DNA of 64,000 nt. It comes from Metopolophium dirhodum (lineage: Eukaryota > Arthropoda > Insecta > Hemiptera > Aphididae). This document shows positions 1 through 10,464 of the stretch, piece by piece. The stretch spans positions 37,166,241-37,230,240 of the forward strand of contig NC_083565.1 of NCBI RefSeq assembly GCF_019925205.1, given 5' to 3'. Position 1 is the first letter of the stretch; every line of letters begins with the position of its first letter. Made by a program: the position numbers and the translations under genes. The notes under the pieces were generated by a model that was not told the origin of the DNA, did no database searches, and saw nothing but the letters and a program-made list of their open reading frames with translations.

Positions 1-371
1 TAATATTAAAATCATGCATTCGAAATATTTCGTATTACCTTTATCGTTGAACACACCGTTTAGTATGGCAAGGCCCTAACGTTTAACGTATATTTCATAT
101 ATTATAACATAATATTATTGGTAGTTACTGAATAATATTGCTGTCCATATACATTTGTGTTCGAGGAGATATCACATACCTACAACATAAGTGAGTATTT
201 AACGCATGTTGAAAACGACTGTGTCGAAAATTTCCTCGATGTCCTGTATATTCCCTCGAGTATGGTAAAGTCGATTAGAGATTGAATAATAATATCTGAC
301 TGCATATCGTATAATAACATTTCATTGTTAAAACATTTTAACACGACTCCTAATATGTAATTATTTTTCAG
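1..371 (+). other. 3' part of an intron of MFSD6-like gene A
   Basis: AT-rich sequence without a supported exon. It ends in a pyrimidine-rich tract and AG at 370-371, directly before the coding exon at 372. The exon enters with one base that completes a split codon, so at least one more coding exon lies to the left of the window. Confidence 0.75.
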
Positions 372-736
372 GTACATGGAGGATTTGGTGTTTGCTAACA
401 ATGACCACGACCAACGGGCGTGGCTTAAAACGCTTCAAGGTCTGGCTCAAGGCATCCAGTGTTTTGGTGGTGAAATTCCATTTTATTTCTGGTCTGGTTG
501 GATAATCAGAAAGATGGGTCACATCAACTGCATGGCCATAGTGATGGGAGCCATGGCCATCAGGATGTATCTTTATACAGTCATCTGGAACCCAGCTTGG
601 ATCATTGCAATAGAGCTATTGAACGGCGTGTCATACGCGTTGGGAGGGTCGGTGAAAATGTCGTACGCGAAAATTATGTCACCAGAGGACACCACGAACA
701 CTATAATCGGGATAATAGCACTTTTCGATTGCATTG
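372..736 (+). CDS. MFSD6-like transporter A, penultimate exon (partial gene)
   Basis: This exon encodes about 121 residues of a major facilitator superfamily transporter of the MFSD6 (MFS_1-like) type, an integral membrane carrier with unknown substrate. The frame starts with one base finishing a codon, then Tyr-Met-Glu-Asp-Leu. It includes KTLQGLAQGIQCFGGEIPF, matching KTLQGIALLIQCFGGEVPS of gene B at 36667. Membrane-like stretches correspond to TM8 to TM11 of a 12-span protein. Acceptor AG is at 370-371; donor GT at 737-738 leaves one codon base. The segment that gene B splits into two exons (36667 and 36853) is continuous here. The start Met of the whole gene is outside the window, so ATG 376 is internal. 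The family call rests on similarity to gene B and remembered family features. Confidence 0.88.
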
Positions 737-2135
737 GTAAATTAAAAAAATTGTCTTACACTTGATATTTAATGTTTCTATATAGTCATAGGTAAAATGC
801 TATCACTAAAAACAAAAAAAGAAGAAATCCACTCAGTAGCTTTAGTTACGTTATAATTCTCGATTCTTAACTCTTTAAAAAATACTAAATGGTAAATAAT
901 AATAATTAGAAAAAAGTGGACAAATGGGTACCGCTCTGCAGTACCTACAGTTAGCAGGTGTCGAGTGCGGAGTGGGTCACTGTATGGACATTATGTTAAT
1001 TACTTAAATATGAGTTCAATGTTAAATCATTGCACATGAAAAACGATTCTGAGGTAAGACGATCAGTCTATAATATTATGTTATTGCTAAGACTGGGATT
1101 TCTATGCACTTTACATTGTTTTCTGAATCTAACTACGCGATGCTCGTTTTATAACACACACCTTACTTGTATTTACGAACCAGAGTTAAAAGTTTATTTA
1201 AACATTTTTTGACAATTTTAAATTTTAAGGTCGTTTTTTCCCTTTTTAGAGAATTTTAGGATTTTTGGAGCGATTTTGAAGTTTTAGAACTCAAAATTGA
1301 GATTTGAAATTTATTTTAAGATTTTTACATGCTTTTACATGCTTTTACATGATTTTATATACATTTAACAAACTAAAACTGTATACAGATAAACAAATAT
1401 ATAATCTAAACCTATGAAAAAAAAAATAATAATTAATGGAAATAATTGTACATCCAGATTAAAGAAGTCCAATACGATCAGTTCTATCCGTAAAACGTTT
1501 TTTACAATCCTTTAAAATGTATATCGTTATTTAAACCAAATACATTTTTAATAGAATTATTTCTTCGAAGTAATTAAAAATTTAAAAAAAAATGGTGAAT
1601 TTTTTAGTGCATTATTTAGAATTTTTAGAGCATATAGAATTTTTTTTTGCCCCAGAACTAAATTTCTTGCTAAGTATATTTTATGATATTTTTGTTATTA
1701 AAGTGCTTATTTAACTATTAACAATACATAGTATATATTATAGTAGATTGAGTTGATTTTTCCCGAAAATATTGCATTTGAAAATGTAATTGGGTGTAAA
1801 GAATATAATAATTAATAATAAATTTCCCAAGAATAATATTTTTAAACTTCAACTAAATAAATAAAATCGTTATTCTTTGTTTAAATATCTAAATTTCACC
1901 GAATTTGAACTTATAATGAGTATAAAAATAAAATTGTGCTTATGTATTTTTTAGTTCCAATAAATCATGTGATAAAGTTTCTAGCTCGGGCTATAAAATG
2001 ATATACGTCAAAATAATAATATATACGTATACGATTTTTACAATTTAATCTTTCAAGCTAACTTTGAATTGATTTGTTATAGGTATATAAAACCATTATA
2101 GCTAACACGGTTTTAAAATGGATTTTTTTTTATAG
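737..2135 (+). other. last intron of MFSD6-like gene A
   Basis: Bounded by GT at 737 and TATAG at 2131-2135, phase 1. Most of it (about 911-1960) is a copy of dispersed repeat R1. No other feature is visible. Confidence 0.85.
911..1960 (+). repeat. dispersed repeat R1, copy 1 (long)
   Basis: Begins with a diverged form of the R1 head (GTGGACAAATGGGTACCGCT), followed by GTGGGTCACTGTAT and AAAACGATTCTGAG. The distal part (about 1660-1960) matches 50560-50830, including ATATTGCATTTGAAAATGT. This is one of the longer copies of a family seen at least six times in the window. No coding capacity or terminal inverted repeat was recognised, so its class is unknown. Confidence 0.7.
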
Positions 2136-2323
2136 GTGAATCTTTAGGTAGTTTACTGGGCGGATATTTATTCTATTCATACGGTGGAGTGTGGTCGTTT
2201 CGATTTTTCGCCTACAGTTCTGCTTTGATGTGCTTTTTAAACATATTAAGCAATCGTTTTGGATTGACTAAAGATTTGACAAATTGCAATTTTGTCGCAG
2301 TGTCTACGACAGAAAATAACTAG
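2136..2323 (+). CDS. MFSD6-like transporter A, last exon
   Basis: Joined to the exon ending at 736, this gives Gly-Glu-Ser-Leu-Gly-Ser-Leu-Leu-Gly-Gly-Tyr and then one more hydrophobic span (TM12), ending in TAG at 2321-2323. The junction phase (1) and position equal those of the last exon of gene B at 40065, whose first residues GAPVGSFVGGYMF align with GESLGSLLGGYLF here. The cytoplasmic tail is short (about 20 residues after the last span). There are no stops or frameshifts, so this end of the gene looks functional. Confidence 0.85.
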
Positions 2324-2445
2324 AAAAAATGATGACATTGATAGCGATATCTAATTTAATGATTTTTCAATTTGTTATTTTGTTATTTTATTTAAAATTG
2401 TAAAACAAAAAATGGAATGTTATTACGGGGAAAAAATCCTAATAT

Positions 2446-2451
2446 AATAAA
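2446..2451 (+). terminator. candidate polyadenylation signal of gene A
   Basis: AATAAA 123 bp after the stop codon of gene A. It is the first good match in the 3' flank, but in DNA this AT-rich it could be chance. Confidence 0.4.
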
Positions 2452-3671
2452 ATAACGAATCATGTTTTGTATTATATAATATATTATTTAACTACATTAT
2501 AAAATATTAAAATAACTCATGTGAACATATAGTTAGCTCGGCGATAATGTATATGTATATGAAGTTGGCCAACATCACTTTGTCACACAAACTTCAAAAA
2601 CTAAGGGGACCCTCAAGTAATATTGAAAATTGAATGTCACTAATTATACATTTCAGTTTTCTATTTTTACATACATTGTTTTGGACATACCAATAATGAT
2701 TTTACAATAACGTGTATTTTTTTGCATGTATATATGAACAGTAGTCGAAATAAAACTTTGACTTTTAACCAGTGTGTAGGTTACACAAAAAAAATTGGAC
2801 TGTCCACTGTCTAAGAAATTAAAAATCAAGTTTAATCAACTAATTAAGAATTTTTTTTAAGAAAATTGTATAAATAAAAAATTTTAATAATAAAAACCAC
2901 TGAATATCAAATATCATAAAAAATTCAAAATCAAACGCATAACATAAAAAATTGAATAACATATAAAAAATTGATGTTACTTTCTGGTAAACTTTTTTTT
3001 TTTATAAAGGCTGAAAAACTTGTTGGAAATCTTCAATTGAAATGTTTAATGTTAGGTATCGTAAAAAAATATTTATCAATTTCTAACAGAAAAATAATTT
3101 GTATTGTACCTTATTCTTATACTTACGATCCATCTTTGTTATAGTACTACCCCTGCGAAGATTACGAGTGTTTATAGCGACTAAACACTCCATAATCTTT
3201 ATCAATAACCGGTTACCGGTCGTTATTAATTTTTATTTTTTCCCTGCATTGTTTAAATAAAAATAATTAAATAAATACAGATTTGACTTCATGATGGCTG
3301 CTTGCGCTTCCCCAGCAATGTGTACACGTCCCACATGTTGGGAAACACTGCTCTGCATAAACTTACAAGCCACCTGCCTCTACTTATCAGTCAAAGTCTT
3401 CCATCAGGTAATTCTATCAAGCTCATGGCAAGTTAACATTTATGAAAATACATTTTAGTTTATAATTAATAATGTAATATAAGGTAAAACATTGAGATTT
3501 AATAGATATATTATTACTGTTTATTACTTTGCTGGCCAAAAAAATGTTTTAACACAATTAAAAACATTCTGACAACGTATAACCGTTTCTTGAAAAACTT
3601 TTTAAAATTGTATTAAAATATGATTTTTTTGTACGGAATGTTTATTTTCTACAAAAATAACGAAATTTATT
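2452..3671. other. intergenic, AT-rich; one possible small exon
   Basis: No repeat or gene is recognised, except the possible exon at 3281-3407 and an unremarkable AT-rich leader before 3672. Confidence 0.5.
3281..3407 (+). other. possible short exon with ATG and Cys-rich frame
   Basis: Bounded by AATACAG at 3274-3280 and CAG followed by GTAATT at 3408. ATG at 3291 opens 39 codons to the donor (phase 0), with five Cys and noticeably higher GC than its flanks. It could be a 5' exon of the gene starting at 3672 or of an unknown transcript. No acceptor directly before 3672 joins them convincingly, and the signal peptide at 3672 argues that translation starts there. Confidence 0.25.
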
Positions 3672-5369
3672 ATGCTATGCCTTGTCCTATTTTTGGCGTT
3701 GTTCACGTCGCCGCCCGCCGCAGTTACTGCTCCTGTGATGATGGTCACCGACGGACTGGCTGACAACAGTAACTTTCGGCTCTGGCCGCGGCGATCTTCA
3801 CTACCCGACACCTTGGCCGTCCCCACGATGATGGCTGCCGAAGGACCGACTGGCAACCAGAAGTTTCAGTCATCGTTGCCACATCACTACCAGTGTAGCC
3901 ACCCCGCCAAGGTGACCGAGTCTGACTCAGCATTTGTCTACACCAGGGCAAACCATTACCACGATCGCTCGAGCGTGGTAACCAAGTCCACTCTAGCCGT
4001 GTTCCACACCAGGACAGGCAATTACCGCGACCGCTCGAGCGTGGTAACCAAACCCGACCAGGCCTCGGCATACATCAGGAATCAACACGACCACTCAACG
4101 CCGGTCACCGAATCCGACTCAGCAGTGATCTACACCAAGACAGGCCATTACCACGACCGCTCGAGCGTGGTAACCAAACCCGACCAGGCCTCAGCATACA
4201 TCAGGAATCAACACGACCACTCAATCCCGGTCACTGAATCCGACTCAACAGATGTCTACACCAGGGGAAACCATTACCACTACCGCTCGAGCGTGATAAC
4301 AAAATCCACCCCAGCTAAGTTCCACACCAGGGCAGGCCATTACCACGACCGCTCGAGCGGAGTAACCAAGTCCAACCAGGCCTCGGCATACATCAGGAAT
4401 CGACACGACCACTCAACGCCGGTCACCGAATCCGACTCAGCAGTGGTCTACACCAAGACAGGCCATTACCACGACCGCTCGAGCGTGGTAACCAAACCCG
4501 ACCAGGCCTCAGTATACATCAGGAATCAACATGACCACTCAACCCCGGTCACCGAATCCGACTCAGCAGATGTCTACACCAGGGGAAACCATTACCACTA
4601 CCGCTCGAGCGTGATAACAAAATCCACCCCAGCTGTGTTCCACACCAGGGCAGGCCATTACCACGATCGCTCAAGCGGAGTAACCAAGCCCAACCAGGCC
4701 TCGGCATACATTAGGAATCAACACGACTACTCAACCCCGGTCACCGAATCCGACTCAGCAGTGGTCTACACCAGGGGAAACCATTACCACGACCACTCGA
4801 GCATGGTAAACAAGTCCACTCCAGCCGTTTTCCACACCAGGACAGGCCATTACCACGACCGCTCGAGCGTGGTAACCAAACCCGACCAGGCCTCGGCATA
4901 CATCAGGAATCAACACGACTACTCAACGCCGGTCACCGAATCCGACTCAGCATTTGTCTACACCAGGGCAGACCATTACCATGACCGCTCGAGTGTGGTA
5001 ACCCAGTTCACCCCAGCCACGGTTTACACCAGGGCAAGCCATTACTACGACCGCGTGGCAACTGAGCCCGACCAGGCCTCGGTATACACCAGGAATCAAC
5101 AAGACCAATCAATCACGGTCACCGAGTCCAATTCAGCAGTGGTCTACACCAAGACAGGTCATTACCACGACCGCTCGAGCGTGGTAACCAAACCCGACCA
5201 GGCCTCGGTATACATCGGGAATCAACAAGATCACTCAACCACGGTCACCGACGCTAAACCTGGTCCCAACCCGAATGATCATAATCAGCTGCAGCTGACG
5301 TCTAACAGTATTCCGCCGTCATCAGTGGAAAATACTGTTACTGAAGATATTGCGGCGTACGCCCAGTGA
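3672..5369 (+). CDS. secreted tandem-repeat protein, 565 codons (unspliced form)
   Basis: I do not recognise a known family. ATG 3672 opens a 565-residue frame starting with a clear signal peptide (MLCLVLFLAL, then polar/Ala-rich to about residue 20, probable cleavage near Ala20). Residues 21-80 are non-repetitive with one Cys (residue 75). Residues 81-524 are eight tandem units rich in His, Tyr, Asp, Arg and Ser (motif HYHDRSSVVTK). Residues 525-565 form a Pro/Asn/Gln-containing tail ending at TGA 5367-5369. The frame is far more GC-rich than its surroundings, which supports real coding. With a signal peptide and almost no Cys it is likely an extended extracellular protein; a saliva or surface role in an aphid is speculation. 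The stop overlaps a splice donor (5366), and AATAAA follows at 5410. His clusters might bind metal; no catalytic motif is visible. Confidence 0.85.
   Translation: MLCLVLFLALFTSPPAAVTAPVMMVTDGLADNSNFRLWPRRSSLPDTLAVPTMMAAEGPTGNQKFQSSLPHHYQCSHPAKVTESDSAFVYTRANHYHDRSSVVTKSTLAVFHTRTGNYRDRSSVVTKPDQASAYIRNQHDHSTPVTESDSAVIYTKTGHYHDRSSVVTKPDQASAYIRNQHDHSIPVTESDSTDVYTRGNHYHYRSSVITKSTPAKFHTRAGHYHDRSSGVTKSNQASAYIRNRHDHSTPVTESDSAVVYTKTGHYHDRSSVVTKPDQASVYIRNQHDHSTPVTESDSADVYTRGNHYHYRSSVITKSTPAVFHTRAGHYHDRSSGVTKPNQASAYIRNQHDYSTPVTESDSAVVYTRGNHYHDHSSMVNKSTPAVFHTRTGHYHDRSSVVTKPDQASAYIRNQHDYSTPVTESDSAFVYTRADHYHDRSSVVTQFTPATVYTRASHYYDRVATEPDQASVYTRNQQDQSITVTESNSAVVYTKTGHYHDRSSVVTKPDQASVYIGNQQDHSTTVTDAKPGPNPNDHNQLQLTSNSIPPSSVENTVTEDIAAYAQ
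3912..5243 (+). repeat. in-frame tandem repeat array, eight units of 64/42 residues
   Basis: Each unit begins VTESDS (or VTESNS). Three sub-blocks can be seen: A (22 aa, VTESDSAxVYTRxxHYHDRS), B (22 aa, VTKSTPAVFHTRxGHYHDRS) and C (20 aa, VTKPDQASAYIRNQHDHSTP). Units are ABC (64 aa) or AC (42 aa), ordered 64, 42, 64, 42, 64, 64, 62, 42 over residues 81-144, 145-186, 187-250, 251-292, 293-356, 357-420, 421-482 and 483-524. DNA identity between units is very high, and substitutions are shared in patterns (for example HYHYRSSVIT in units 3 and 5). This points to recent expansion by unequal exchange of 192-bp and 126-bp blocks, probably still length-variable. Confidence 0.93.
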
Positions 5370-5371
5370 GT
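5366..5371 (+). promoter_or_regulatory. splice donor GTGAGT overlapping the stop codon
   Basis: The last codons are GCC CAG TGA GTT. GTGAGT starts at the G of CAG and contains the TGA. Used as a donor, it removes the stop and leaves two codon bases (CA). The acceptor TTTAATTGCAG ending at 8305 supplies T and continues in an open frame. This is a matched phase-2 intron of 2940 bp. Confidence 0.6.
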
Positions 5372-5409
5372 TAGCTAACTTATATTATAGTTATCGTACA
5401 ACAGACCAT

Positions 5410-5415
5410 AATAAA
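5410..5415 (+). terminator. polyadenylation signal just after the secreted-form stop
   Basis: AATAAA 41 bp after TGA 5367-5369. If used, it ends the transcript inside the intron and fixes the 565-residue secreted form. Confidence 0.5.
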
Positions 5416-5833
5416 ATTGTATTTAGTCTTGCTTGGGTCATGGAAAGGTAAGTAAGTAACTGCACGGCAGGAAATTTAGAGGGAGGTAGCGGTATTAGCT
5501 CCATAAATGTTATATCATTTAAACCAAATCTAAACTAGATAGGTATAATTGAAATTTTCTTCTGTTTGTAAACATTGGTAGCCCCCCGTCCAATATTTGC
5601 TGTCATCCGTAATTTTTTCTTTATTTATGCAACGGTTTTAAAAGGCTTCTTTTAAAATAATAATATAGGTATATACTTGACACTTGTTAGTTAATTGGTA
5701 TTTGTTACCAATATACGGAAATATTGATAGATGCCTAAATTTGTATGCAATTAAATTATATTTAAAAAAAATGTATCTTATTAAAACTAAATGTTAAATT
5801 TAGGTGATTTATATAAATATTTAATTATATTAT

Positions 5834-7290
5834 TTATATTCCATGTTTTGAAATAAATTCCTGGTTATCTTTTGAAGAGACTAATTTTTTAAAATTATCA
5901 TCTGACATACTAGATCTACATGGAGAATGAATAAGCCCAGCAAAAGAAAATAGTCGTTCAACAGCTGCTGAAGAGGTTAGGCTTGTATTATATTTTATAA
6001 ATATTTTTTTTTATTTTTGGATAATTATCTAAACAACTAAGTGATTTATTTTTATAATTTAAAAAACTTATAAATTTAAGCTCGTTACTTGACTGTTGTC
6101 TGAACTGGTCTGGTTCAGAAGAAAAAATAATAAAAGATTCTGATTCTGACTCTGCACCTGAATGAGATTCAATTTCATAACTACTTTGTTTTGCACTACA
6201 ATCAATTTCATTAATACATAAATGTTGAATTCATTTTTCTCTCGATCAGTTGTTATTTCTGGGAGTCAACGTAATTTAAATGTAAGGTGAAGACATGTAG
6301 CTAAAATAGCATGATTAGCTTCAGGTGTTAAATTTAAAAAAGAAACAAATCTATTAGACAAGGATAATATTAATGGAGATATCATAGAAGACAAATGCCT
6401 TAATTGTTTTTCTTTTAACGATTCAAGCCGGTGTTTGAGTGAAAATAATGTTGGTAATAATACACCGTAGTAACAATTAATTTGACCTTGCAAATAATCT
6501 AAAGCACATGCAATTGGCTTTAATAAAATTAAAAATTCATCTAAATACTCTATATCTAAATCTTTAAAAACATAATTAGTATTAATAGTATTTAAACGTT
6601 CGAAAACAGTATTTAGTTTTGCTTTATTAATAAGAAGTTGACTAATCGAATCAAATAATGAATTCCACCTTGTTGGACAAGGATAAATTAAAGAACAACC
6701 TAATATACTTTTTATAACTTCAGCAGATTTCGGACGTCTTGACATGTTCCACAAAAAATTGCACTTTTCAATGGCTGTTAAATGTAATCTATTAACTGGT
6801 AAACTTTTAATAGCTTTCATGAAATCTGAAGTAACTATCAAGCTTAAAGTATGGCTGGCACATCTCAAATAGGTGAGGTAGCAACATAATATGATCACCT
6901 TCATTCGCATTATTATCAGGGACAATTGGTCTAAATTTTAGATATTGTACATCATTATTATTCTCACCTATGATAAGTATAATATATAATATATAGTGTG
7001 TAAGTTGTGTAACAAAACATAATCAATTCTTTATGATACATTTAATATTTAATATTTACCGTAATAATCAGAATCATTCTCTACTCGAAAACCACAACCA
7101 AATTCTTTAAAGGCTTTCACGAAATTGCTTCCATTATTGGTAATTGTTGATACCACTTGTTCACGCCGTAGAGAAAATTCATCAAAAATGTCATAAAGCA
7201 TTTCAACCACACGATCGTATGAATGTTTTCCGGTAAAACGGTTACATGCTAGTACACAGCTTTGTCGTTCTAATGTAATTGAATCAATCT
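5834..7290 (-). pseudogene. hAT-family transposase, decayed
   Basis: Read on the minus strand, three blocks of a hAT transposase follow in order. About 7290-7065 has LERQSCVLACNRF... and then TITNNGSNFVKAF. The block at 6925-6266 has 219 open residues with CPTRWNSL and a long helical region. The block at about 6240-5834 ends in the hAT dimerisation domain (SSAAVERLFSFAGLIHSP, stop at 5834-5836). The blocks are in different frames, with stops and a break near 6250. The position expected to be TDN (second catalytic Asp of hAT enzymes) reads TNN. The copy is therefore dead. It lies antisense inside the intron proposed for the repeat-protein gene. Confidence 0.85.
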
Positions 7291-7439
7291 ATAAAAATCA
7301 TCAAATTAACATATTATATACAATTATTATTGAATTAATACATAATATATGTTCATATTTTAAATACCCAGTGAAAATAAATATGAAACATATTTTTTGA
7401 ATGTAGGTATCTAGTATCTTAATCATAAAAATATACTAG

Positions 7440-7523
7440 ATACAAGTCAATAAAGTATTTAAATACCCGATACAAGATACAAGATACAAGATACAATTGT
7501 ATCTAAGATACTGCCTAGCCCTG
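7440..7523 (-). mobile_element. terminal region of the hAT element with GATACAAGATAC repeats
   Basis: Short direct repeats of ATACAAG units are followed by an end that reads CAGGGCTAGGCAGTATCTTA on the minus strand, a form typical of hAT termini. It lies upstream of the transposase relic (minus orientation), so it is probably its 5' end. The other end was not found. Confidence 0.55.
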
Positions 7524-7531
7524 GATATAGG

Positions 7532-8305
7532 TATGTTTACCCACGGTAGTATTACAGAAAACATGGAATAGATTTTGTTGATGTGTTGCTTGGAGTTCAG
7601 GAGTAAAGAATCAAAGTAATCGTGTTTTTATCAGGCAACAGATGACAAAGCTTAAACTAAAATAATTAGTGCAGTTTAATTTCGTTAAATCATTAAGCAT
7701 TGAGTTTTTTCCAAACCAATAATCTAAAATTTCGAAAAAAATTAAATTACGACAAACCCACATGGTCAAAAAAACATAAATAATAAAAACAATAAAAACA
7801 ACGTATTTTAGGGAAACGACTAGGTCATTCTTATGCGGAGAGGTAATAATTACTATGTGGTCACAACTCGTACTTGATTTAGGGATTGGGCCACATTACT
7901 CACCACCACCGAAATATACTTATGTGGGGATTTCTATAAAACCGCCATCGCATCTGTAAATTTGGACTTCGACACAAATGTGATGTTTATTGCTGCACCA
8001 TAAATTAGTTAAGTGTTCGTCGATTTCTTCGTAATTAATGTTTTGTTCTCGGTAAATTTTTAAGTAGTTGGGCTTTAGAGTGACTATAAAAAATAAAAAT
8101 ACTAGATAACTGAAAAAAAAATATCGTCATAACAATATTATTATTATTTAATATTTTTATTATAAAGACATTGCTAGTCAGTAGTCACTGCAGATGTCGC
8201 CTAAATAAAACAATTGGAACGACAGATTATCTAACCATTATTATGATTATAATTAATCATAAGTATAAATATTATGTATTATATTTTATTTTCATTTAAT
8301 TGCAG
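7532..8305. other. intronic/intergenic DNA without recognised features
   Basis: Lies between the hAT relic and the acceptor at 8305. The only supported element is the polypyrimidine tract and AG at its right end. Confidence 0.5.
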
Positions 8306-8510
8306 TTATTACGACGAATCTGGAGAAGACTTCATCGACAACGACAACTTTTCGTTGTACGATTTCGTTCCGGTTATTTTGCTGGTGACGTTTGTGTTGT
8401 TATATCCGAGTTTATATTGTTATAGTACTCGGAGAAAGAAAACAAACGGTTTTTATTTGCAAACAAACAGCTGCAGTTGTACAGCAAAATATATTTGCTG
8501 TTCGAAATAA
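8306..8510 (+). CDS. alternative last exon: membrane anchor of the repeat protein
   Basis: After acceptor TTTAATTGCAG, the exon continues the frame of the repeat protein (CA from 5364-5365 plus T gives His). It encodes 67 further residues: an acidic juxtamembrane stretch (YYDESGEDFIDNDNF), a hydrophobic span of about 20 residues (FVPVILLVTFVLLYPSLYCY), a basic stop-transfer stretch (TRRKK) and a short Cys-containing tail, ending at TAA 8508-8510. With the N-terminal signal peptide this makes a 632-residue type I membrane protein. The GC content of its first half stands out from the flanks. Support: exact phase match, good acceptor, and positive-inside charge after the span. Against: distance of 2.9 kb and no transcript evidence here. 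It could instead be the last exon of another gene. Confidence 0.5.
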
Positions 8511-8619
8511 TCGCGTTTATGACGTTATAATTATTATATTTAAAACAGTAAATATATATTTTTCTGTAAGACCTCGATTTTTGGCGTGCTAATAAGACCG
8601 GTTGTTTACTGCCTTTAAA

Positions 8620-8625
8620 AATAAA
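8620..8625 (+). terminator. candidate polyadenylation signal after the anchor exon
   Basis: AATAAA 110 bp after the TAA at 8508-8510; a fit for the 3' end of the spliced, membrane-anchored transcript. Confidence 0.35.
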
Positions 8626-8713
8626 CACTCGGATACACAGACATCGCCAGAAAAATGATCGGTAACTATAGTCGTCTGTTGTACGATATGAACATAAGGT
8701 AGCAAACTCACAG

Positions 8714-8900
8714 GGTGAAACGTCTTTCGGAACCGTCTCGTCCAGAGGCGACAGCGTACTGTTCCGGATATCTGCTTCCGGTGACGACGGTAGTTCGGGC
8801 AGGGATTGAATTTAGTGTCGGCGACCGAGGTAATGACCAGACAACCAGCTGGCGTAGCTATGAAAATGGAAAGACAGATATTGTGTATAATATTATGTAA
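8714..8900 (+). other. possible additional exon, unassigned
   Basis: Follows CTCACAG at 8707-8713 and is clearly more GC-rich than its flanks to about 8815. Two frames are open. The frame starting at 8714 reads 31 codons (includes SSRGDSVLF and ISASGDDGSSG) to a TGA near 8807; the other runs to 8900. No donor with a matching phase was found in the exon at 8306. It may be a further alternative end of the repeat-protein gene or unrelated. Confidence 0.2.
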
Positions 8901-9087
8901 GATTGACTTTTTTCAAACTTTTGTCTTGCGTTGATTTTGTTACAACAAAAAAAAAATATTTTTATCAATTGTTTTTATAATAAAATACTCTTATAGAAAT
9001 ATTGACAAAAACATTTTTATTTTTTTATTTTTACAATCCGTATCAATATTCAGTACAAGAAATATTTTTATAATAGGTGTATTAGAA

Positions 9088-9671
9088 CAGCGGTTCTCAA
9101 CCTGGAGTACGTGGCATGATCTCAAGGGGTACGCGAAAAAAAATTGAGTAATGGCGGAAAAAGCGAAATTTAATGTAACTGAAATAGTTTGCTATCAACA
9201 AAATATTTAATAATTGTGTACTGATTACAATGTAGAGTCTGCGATTTAATGTTATAACACTAACACTGTAGAAGTATAGAATTTAGATAATTTAAGTAGA
9301 TCAATTTTTGTAGATTATTTTTAGACAATTGTCGAGACTCGTTATATCGCTGTATTATACAGATGAGCCATATAAGGTACCTACACATGTACGGTTAATA
9401 ATCGTCAACTATTCAGTTGTTATATGATATTTGTGAGTGGTACATGTTTCAAAAAATTAAGTTCAAGCAAACAAGCTCAAGGTTCACATTAAAATAAAAT
9501 TGTTTAGTTGATATTATTATTTTTATATACATTGTTTGGCGCAAGCTAATTAAAATAAATAAATATTTTCAAATATTCCTTAAAAATTATTATTATTATT
9601 ATTATTTTCCATTATTTATATTCAAAATTGATATTTGGGGTACGTGAATGAAAAAACGTTGAGAACCACTG
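9088..9671. mobile_element. hAT-type MITE with 8-bp target duplication
   Basis: Starts CAGCGGTTCTCAACC and ends with the matching inverted end (GTTGAGAACCACTG). It is flanked by exact TATTAGAA at 9080-9087 and 9672-9679. Length 584 bp. There is no transposase frame. The terminal sequence type and 8-bp duplication are those of hAT elements. Confidence 0.9.
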
Positions 9672-9679
9672 TATTAGAA

Positions 9680-10456
9680 TATTGACACAATAATACGAAC
9701 TTAGGAGGTATATACATATCTAGTTTAATCTATCCTGTATTTAAATCAGGTAATCAAAATCTTGTTACTATAGCTACCACCTTATTTCTCAGTTAAAGCA
9801 CATAAAAACACTGAAAACAAGTTTGCTTGGATTCAAAGCAAGATCTAAGAAATACGGTGTGGGTCTCACACTTAAACATTAATTATTCAATGAGATACAG
9901 GCATTTGAAAATATGTTTTACGTCAAAAGTGTCTAGTTTAACACAACGATTTCAATCTTTAAAGATAATATTTTTTATCTGACTTTAATTGATTTTTTGT
10001 GTTTATGACACTGGTGTGATTATAGTTTTGATAAACTTTCTAGTTTTTTTTTATAGTAGATAAAACTATTACAGTAATTTTTGTAAAAATTGGTTTATAC
10101 GGTAATAAACTCACGGACTCAATAATTTTACTTAATTATAACTTATAGCATAATATATACAATAGCAAAATATATTAAATTTTAAATTTTAAATCACACC
10201 AACGCTTCAAGCACACAAATATACTTAGGATAATGAAAACAAAAATTCTGAAATACTATCGTAAGTTATAGAAATCATTGTGTAAATCAAACTACTTACA
10301 TGTTTTACATGGGTGACAAATACATAATTATTATTTTCATTATAAAATTAATAACTCAGAATTAATGATTGTAAGTAATTTGTAAACCAGATAAGAGATA
10401 TAGGTATTCTACTGTCAAATTATTTATCGTTTAATAGTCAAATAACTATGTATATA
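9680..10456. other. no feature seen
   Basis: AT-rich intergenic DNA without a supported exon, repeat boundary or RNA gene. Confidence 0.5.
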
Positions 10457-10464
10457 TAATGAGC

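Noticed and set aside
3602..4071. Minus-strand open frames over the start of the repeat-protein gene
   Set aside because: They mirror the GC-rich plus-strand coding sequence, which has a signal peptide and in-frame repeats.
7440..7515. ATACAAG tandem units as a candidate microsatellite or CRISPR-like array
   Set aside because: Units are contiguous without spacers and sit at a hAT terminus.
8374..8628. Minus-strand frame over the anchor exon
   Set aside because: No homology or splice support; the plus-strand exon continues the phase of the repeat protein.
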